DNA from: Candidatus Helarchaeota archaeon | Lineage (GTDB): Archaea; Asgardarchaeota; Lokiarchaeia; Helarchaeales; HEL-GB-A | Direction: 5' to 3' | Length of the DNA: 64,000 bases | Assembly: GCA_013375455.1 (NCBI GenBank) | Contig: JABXJT010000006.1 | Coordinates: forward strand, 1 to 64,000 | In this document: piece by piece, positions 61,335-64,000 of the stretch | Layout of the letters: the number at the start of each line of letters is the position of its first letter | Numbering within the stretch: position 1 is the first letter of the stretch | Notes under the pieces: model-generated | Seen by the model: the letters and a program-made list of their open reading frames with translations, nothing else | The model's database searches: none | What the model was told of the DNA's origin: nothing | Position numbers and translations under genes: made by a program

Positions 61335-63887
61335 TTAAAAAGGCCAACCACCATAGTTCTCAATGGTATTATCGATCTCATTCATGATCTGAATTGTTCT
61401 GGTTATTGCACCGATTATTTTTCTATAGTGTAGAATCTCATACTCCTTTAAGGATCGCCCTTTGCGATCTTTAAGCCATTTTTGGCACACAGGATAGCCA
61501 CCGATAATAAATGACCAAGTTTTTTTAGGAACTCCTTTAAATTGTTGTGATGCATTGATATATATGGAGCTATCCTTGAATTGAGGGTACCCGATTTTAA
61601 TGATATTATCCCCCAAACCCTCAAAACTGACATTGGGTGGAGATTTCTGTTTTAGAAGGTGGAGCGATATTAATTCGCGTCCGAAATCTACCAATTTTGT
61701 AAATAGGAAGTGATTAGTTGTAAATGGAATTCGGGGAAAATCAAGCTTTAAAAACGCTTCATATCGCGTCCGGTAGCCGTTTGAGTGTAAAATTGAATAA
61801 ATATAAGAAAAAATTGCGATATCATCAAATTCTGGGAGTAATTTCTCAATTCTCTCTTTTATTGAAGAAGTAAAGTTGGAATACTTTATTTTATTAGAAT
61901 AAAAATATAGCGGAAAGACGTAGGAGCCGCGGGTGCTTTCACCCGCCTTTTGTTCAACGACATATTCGCTTATAAAACAGGAATTAAAAGATTTTTTTCG
62001 GTGATGGCGGGATGCGATTAATACCAGATTGTCCTTTCCATTTATATGATCCATCACCTCAGTTCGGGCACGATTCAGTAATAGCGGGTGATATGTTATA
62101 TAGCGAACATCAAAAGGACGGAAAAGGCATTTGGTAATGCTATGTATTGCAGTTTGAACCTTCATTTCGCTTAATTTGCGGTAGTCCCACCACGTATCGA
62201 TCAATTGAGGAAAAGTGTTTTGAAGTTCAGGTTTATCTAATAATTTAAAAAACTGTTCCATCTTGTGTTCCAATTCTTTACGAGAGAAATCCACGACCAG
62301 CCAGTCGCGGTTGGTTAAAATACCGATGCGTTGCAACTTGAAGATATCTTTAAGCGAAAGATAGGACTGATATTCCTCTACCAAGGCAGTCTCATAGGGA
62401 AAGAAAAAGTAATTTGGAGGAATTGGGTGAAGTGGTCTCCAAGAAATAGTGGAAACATTATTATTTGACAGGATTTCATATTTATTATCTCTTGTACCCC
62501 ACAGATCAAGGTGGTACACTTCAGGTTCAGGAAGTTTAGAGGGCAATTTCACGAATAATATGATTACGACGCCTTGTTGAATGTCAAAAACGTTCTCGTC
62601 TTCAGAACCATCAGGGCAGGTTTCTCCGATATTGCTATTTCCGTGTAAATCGAGAATGTAGAGTTTATCGAAAGATTGAAGCAATTGTTTGCGCATACCC
62701 CGATGAATCAGACCAGAGAGAAATCCATGGTTGGTGACCATCCCAAGGATCCCGGATCCCGTGGCATCGATGAGATGATGCGCAAGTCTGATGAATTTAA
62801 TATAATCATCTGAAAGGGGCTTGATATACTTCTCATCTTTCACGTCAACCTTATAAATTTGCATGAGGTTTTCGATGTACGGGGTCGTATTTTTCGAATT
62901 AACTTGATATGGAGGATTTCCGATGGTGATAGTAATTGCATCATTCATTTTCAGCTGATACAATCCCGTGTTTGAAATTCCTTCAAGTGTATTTGTAAGG
63001 TAGAGTTGGAGTTGCTCGTTTGGTTTGAAGTCATATCCAGTTTCTGCAAGCTTCAGGAGGAGTTTCAAATGGGCCACGATGTAGGGTGGCATTAGCAGTT
63101 CAAACCCAAAAAGGCGGGGAAGGAGATAATCTCCGACCAGTTCATTCCATTTTCTTTTTCGGTCCATAGGCGCTAAAGCCTGATATTTCTTATCAAAATT
63201 TCGTTTAACTTCATCAATAACTTGCAACAGGAAGGTTCCGGTGCCAGTAGAAGGGTCAAGAATCTGAATTTCTGGAATATTAGTATGAGATGGTGTAAAA
63301 CTAGGTAGTAATCCATCAGCACAATTAAATTCGGCACGGAGCAGGTGATCTACGGATCGCGTAATAAAAGATACGATGGGGGTGGGAGTATAGAAAACGC
63401 CTCGCAGGATTTTTTGGTCATGGTCATATTCCTTCAGAAAGAGTTCATAGAAATAGACGATTGGATCCGCCCCACTCTCGTGCTGCTGAAACTCTTTAAA
63501 AATAGGTTCATTATCATGTGCCAGTATTAAGTTATTTAGCTCAGGAATACCGAACTTGTCTGCCTCCTCCGATTGAAGGAATTCCTCGAATAGAATTCTC
63601 ATAACCGGGTTCAATTTCATTAAATTTTTTATGGAAAAACCTCTTTGTTGAACCGCTTTTACACAAAACAGAGTATGGGAGATTAGTTGAGCGAAAAGAT
63701 CGGCGAAGGCCTCAATATCTAAATCGGGAATGAGAATGGAAAATCTAATGAATAAGTTCTGAAGAAGGGTGTTTCGTGTTTTACTTTGAAGGGCAATTTT
63801 CACTTGGTTTTTAATCTTAGTAGCGCCACGCGCAAGGTTTCTTGCGAGTTCTGAGTGGCGCGTAATTCTTTTTTGAGGAGGGACCAC
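61335..63887 (-). CDS. N6 DNA methyltransferase related to type ISP enzymes, without helicase
   Basis: In this 850-residue protein the AdoMet motif is LDPSTGTGTFLLQVI near residue 208 and the catalytic motif is TITIGNPPYQVNSKNT near 321. The C-terminal part has PFDVRYITYHPLLLNRARTEVMDHI and RGSYVFPLYFY, which mark the specificity end of type ISP (single-polypeptide translocating) enzymes. The usual N-terminal nuclease and helicase parts are absent, so it is either a modification-only enzyme or works with separate subunits. The start is a GTG at 63887, 24 bases after GMP synthase, on the same strand. Confidence 0.85.
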   Translation of the reverse strand: MVPPQKRITRHSELARNLARGATKIKNQVKIALQSKTRNTLLQNLFIRFSILIPDLDIEAFADLFAQLISHTLFCVKAVQQRGFSIKNLMKLNPVMRILFEEFLQSEEADKFGIPELNNLILAHDNEPIFKEFQQHESGADPIVYFYELFLKEYDHDQKILRGVFYTPTPIVSFITRSVDHLLRAEFNCADGLLPSFTPSHTNIPEIQILDPSTGTGTFLLQVIDEVKRNFDKKYQALAPMDRKRKWNELVGDYLLPRLFGFELLMPPYIVAHLKLLLKLAETGYDFKPNEQLQLYLTNTLEGISNTGLYQLKMNDAITITIGNPPYQVNSKNTTPYIENLMQIYKVDVKDEKYIKPLSDDYIKFIRLAHHLIDATGSGILGMVTNHGFLSGLIHRGMRKQLLQSFDKLYILDLHGNSNIGETCPDGSEDENVFDIQQGVVIILFVKLPSKLPEPEVYHLDLWGTRDNKYEILSNNNVSTISWRPLHPIPPNYFFFPYETALVEEYQSYLSLKDIFKLQRIGILTNRDWLVVDFSRKELEHKMEQFFKLLDKPELQNTFPQLIDTWWDYRKLSEMKVQTAIHSITKCLFRPFDVRYITYHPLLLNRARTEVMDHINGKDNLVLIASRHHRKKSFNSCFISEYVVEQKAGESTRGSYVFPLYFYSNKIKYSNFTSSIKERIEKLLPEFDDIAIFSYIYSILHSNGYRTRYEAFLKLDFPRIPFTTNHFLFTKLVDFGRELISLHLLKQKSPPNVSFEGLGDNIIKIGYPQFKDSSIYINASQQFKGVPKKTWSFIIGGYPVCQKWLKDRKGRSLKEYEILHYRKIIGAITRTIQIMNEIDNTIENYGGWPF

Positions 63888-63911
63888 GAAATCACTGTTA
63901 TATAATTGACG

Positions 63912-64000
63912 TTAAACGTATTCAATAGTAGCAGGGGGTTTCGAGGTGACGTCATAATAGACATTTTTCGTTTCTGGGAATTGGAGCAATTTATCCCGGA
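63912..64000 (-). CDS. guaA: GMP synthase, C-terminal end (continues past right edge)
   Basis: The last 28 codons read DKLLQFPETKNVYYDVTSKP then PATIEYV and a stop (63912-63914). The YDVTSKPPATIEYV ending is the conserved C-terminus of the GMP synthetase PP-ATPase part, which binds the product side and makes GMP from XMP. In archaea this part is usually a separate subunit. The rest lies outside the window. The type ISP-like gene follows 24 bases downstream and may be read through. Confidence 0.8.
   Translation of the reverse strand, partial: RDKLLQFPETKNVYYDVTSKPPATIEYV

Noticed and set aside
1..64000. CRISPR array, rRNA or tRNA genes
   Set aside because: No regular repeat-spacer pattern and no conserved rRNA or tRNA signature was recognised by eye. 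A dedicated search could find a divergent tRNA.

Overview
The window looks like chromosome from an archaeon, most plausibly an Asgard (Promethearchaeota) lineage. The evidence is archaeal histone-fold genes, TATA-box promoters placed close to start codons, a Rab-like pseudo-GTPase, a leucine-rich-repeat protein of the LPxSIGNL type, a tungsten-type aldehyde:ferredoxin oxidoreductase, DUF362 ferredoxin-like proteins, and a prenylcysteine-methyltransferase-like remnant. Coding is dense and AT-rich. Initiation is mixed: some genes have GGAGG-type ribosome sites, others appear leaderless, and TTG and GTG starts are used. The exact class cannot be resolved from the sequence alone.

Layout. 0-8 kb: a truncated transposase-like gene at the left edge, a tiny membrane peptide, a DUF169 protein, a 250-bp miniature IS200/IS605-derived element, a radical SAM protein, a two-block hexapeptide acyltransferase, an MFS transporter, a pseudo-GTPase and an LRR protein. 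8-19 kb: metabolic genes, namely a PLP decarboxylase / glycosyltransferase / acyl-CoA synthetase (NDP-forming) operon, a DUF362-AOR operon, a Pro/Ala-rich protein, an ATP-grasp ligase and a small ribbon-helix-helix regulator. 19-36 kb: rich in DNA modification. It holds a methyltransferase-nuclease fusion, a large N6 methylase, a mismatch glycosylase of the thymine/uracil type, a 5-methylcytosine methyltransferase, an 881-aa amino-methyltransferase and a methyltransferase-like protein with an altered catalytic motif. Next to these are unknown coiled-coil proteins and a SUKH-fold protein. A GH13 glucosidase sits inside this region. 36-47 kb: iron-sulfur proteins, an epimerase, a metallo-beta-lactamase-fold protein, a hydrolase, a D-aminoacylase and membrane proteins. 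47-64 kb: a permuted methyltransferase, a histone, a second copy of the miniature element in opposite orientation, an HNH nuclease, a surface/membrane protein pair, a large N6 methylase, a tandem array of three histones with 571-bp spacing, two more methylases, and the 3' end of GMP synthase at the right edge.

The theme is DNA chemistry and packaging. Nine methyltransferase-family genes occur in 64 kb, with few recognisable partner nucleases, together with four histone genes. The m5C methyltransferase and the Mig-type glycosylase form a sensible pair: one makes 5-methylcytosine and the other would repair the T:G mismatches made by its deamination. Several intergenic regions next to methyltransferase or regulator genes carry perfect palindromes that look like operators. 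No rRNA, tRNA or CRISPR array was recognised.
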